Below, piece after piece: positions 17,322 to 18,375 of a stretch of DNA of 18,375 nt. The DNA comes from Coemansia sp. RSA 1804. Taxonomy: Eukaryota; Kickxellomycota; Kickxellomycetes; Kickxellales; Kickxellaceae. The stretch is taken from contig JANBTH010000249.1 in NCBI GenBank assembly GCA_027578815.1, forward strand, positions 1 to 18,375. Direction: 5' to 3'. Numbering within the stretch: the first letter of the stretch is position 1; each line of letters starts with the position of its first letter. Below the pieces are notes generated by a model. It had not been told where the DNA came from and did not search any database. It saw only the letters and a list, made by a program, of their open reading frames with translations. The translations under genes and the position numbers were made by a program.

Positions 17322-18356
17322 TCAAAAGTAAATAAAGCTGCGGCACTTTTTGGACGCACAGTGGCATGCGAACTTGACGTTGTGGGCCTCGTCGGCCAGA
17401 GATCTTGCATTGGGACTGTAGTCAAAGGTCAGCTCCTCAGCAGCAGCAATATCGCGCGTTGAGAAGAAGGCCAGACGATGGAGTCGCGGATCGCGGTGGT
17501 CAATGTACACGGGGCGGATCTCCATGTTTGGATGGCAAGAGTGGTTGAAGAAGTGCGAGACATTGCCGTGGGTCTTTGCATCAACCGAAAAGTCGGCAGC
17601 TTCGGTGGATGTGCAAGCCATATCCAGATCAAACAGATACGTCAGACCCACGGCAGTGTCCTCGAGGCCGCGCCGCTCGGCCTCCTCAAACGAAATCACC
17701 TCGCCAACGTACTCGGCTATAAACGTGCCCCGCGCAACCTTGTGCTTTGTCATGACGCCCCATCCTTTCAGCGCAAACCGCCGGATCTCAAACGAGAGCT
17801 GGATGCCCCGCTGCACCACGCGCGTTCTGCATTCCGGCCCGCATCTGCATTTTGGCCCGCACTCCATCAGCGGCACGCTCGGCGGCACACACACCCGCCC
17901 ATCTCCGTCATAGCAGACTTCTTGCACGCACGGACATTCGCTGACGCATCCATCCGTGCATCCGCAATGGAACAAGGGCGTGCATGGGCGGGGCACCTCG
18001 TCCGAGTATATGTTCTCGTTAATGTACGTAAAGTTGTCAGGATATCCGACACTGTCAACCGTGTTGGTCACCGTCACTCTGTGCGCCTGTGCCTCGCCCA
18101 GAAGCACGTAGAACTGGCTGAGGTCCGCAGTCGTGTGCTTGCGCCACGCCTGGTACTTTGCCAGTGCTTGCGGACTGCTTGCTACTGCTCCCTCGTCCAC
18201 CCATGCTGTTTCGCCGTTGGTGCTGGATGCGTACCGCACAATGTAGAAGCGCACGCTGTTGACCACCGGATCATAGAGGATCTCCTCTACCAGCGGCGGT
18301 CTTTGCGCTGGCTGGCCCCTTGCAAGCGCTGCGTTGCTGTTTCTCTCTGTGGCCAT
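17322..18356 (-). CDS. clr4: SUV39/Clr4-type histone H3K9 methyltransferase with degenerate chromodomain
   Basis: Single-exon gene of 344 aa; relatives are about 320 (Neurospora DIM-5), 412 (SUV39H1) and 490 (Clr4). A chromodomain-like N-terminus (about 21-73) shows VEEIL, FYIVRY, ETAWVDE and a final helix ALAKYQAWRK. The pre-SET has all nine zinc cysteines (131, 133, 137, 141, 143, 166, 170, 172, 176). The SET domain has KGWGV (197-201), EYVGEVI (215-221), NHSCHPN (271-277) and FDY (311-313). The post-SET is C331-x-C333-x4-C338, which with C274 forms the fourth-zinc site typical of active enzymes. This class methylates H3K9 using SAM to build heterochromatin. F311 sits at the Phe/Tyr switch position and fits a di/trimethylase. 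The linker between chromodomain and SET is much shorter than in Clr4. It is convergent with CENP-S. The ATG lies 19 bases from the window edge, so an upstream exon cannot be excluded. Confidence 0.95.
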   Translation of the reverse strand: MATERNSNAALARGQPAQRPPLVEEILYDPVVNSVRFYIVRYASSTNGETAWVDEGAVASSPQALAKYQAWRKHTTADLSQFYVLLGEAQAHRVTVTNTVDSVGYPDNFTYINENIYSDEVPRPCTPLFHCGCTDGCVSECPCVQEVCYDGDGRVCVPPSVPLMECGPKCRCGPECRTRVVQRGIQLSFEIRRFALKGWGVMTKHKVARGTFIAEYVGEVISFEEAERRGLEDTAVGLTYLFDLDMACTSTEAADFSVDAKTHGNVSHFFNHSCHPNMEIRPVYIDHRDPRLHRLAFFSTRDIAAAEELTFDYSPNARSLADEAHNVKFACHCASKKCRSFIYF

Positions 18357-18362
18357 TCTGTC

Positions 18363-18373
18363 GGGGGGGGGGG
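18363..18373. repeat. 11-G homopolymer at window edge
   Basis: Eleven G's lie two bases from the window end and just upstream of the methyltransferase start, reading as C's in its leader. This may be natural or an edge artefact. Confidence 0.7.
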
Positions 18374-18375
18374 CC

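Overview
This window is a gene-dense stretch of a fungal nuclear genome. Eight protein genes can be read, most with clear fungal or eukaryotic counterparts. A fungus is indicated by an OPT-family oligopeptide transporter, a PH-CRIB kinase of the Cla4 type, a SIT4/PP6 phosphatase, a Clr4/SUV39-type H3K9 methyltransferase, and short GT-AG introns with GTATGT or GTAAGN donors. Coding sequence is GC-rich and the spacers are AT-rich. Mixed intron content and retained H3K9 methylation machinery would suit an early-diverging (zygomycete-grade) fungus, but that placement is inference. I see no tRNA or rRNA gene, CRISPR array, transposon or plasmid/phage feature.

Layout from left to right: (1) 1-1983 (-) is the N-terminal 661 codons of EMC1, cut by the window edge. 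It is head-to-head with (2) WBP1/OST48 at 2486-3829 (+). The two genes act in ER membrane-protein insertion and N-glycosylation and share a 502-bp divergent promoter. (3) An OPT oligopeptide transporter lies at 3942-6221 (-), convergent with WBP1. (4) A three-exon endophilin-like BAR-SH3 protein spans 6933-8914 (-) and ends in an unusual Cys/His knuckle. (5) The SIT4/PP6-type phosphatase catalytic subunit is at 10154-11113 (-). (6) A two-exon Cla4-type p21-activated kinase spans 12080-14964 (-), with a 905-bp intron inside its PH domain. (7) A five-exon CENP-S/MHF1 histone-fold gene of only 98 codons spans 16264-17119 (+); no single open frame reveals it, and I rebuilt it from splice sites. 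(8) A compact Clr4/SUV39-like H3K9 methyltransferase lies at 17322-18356 (-), convergent with the CENP-S gene.

Three themes recur. There is an ER biogenesis pair (EMC1/WBP1). There is a same-strand run of membrane-curvature and signalling genes (BAR-SH3, SIT4, CLA4). There is a chromosome-biology pair (CENP-S and the H3K9 methyltransferase). In fungi, adjacency alone does not prove shared function. No wholly new system is evident. The most informative oddities are the hidden CENP-S gene with a 27-nt exon, the Cys/His tail on the BAR-SH3 protein, the degenerate chromodomain aromatic cage in the methyltransferase, the altered CRIB motif in the kinase, and the glycine tract before the conserved YFL tail of the phosphatase.
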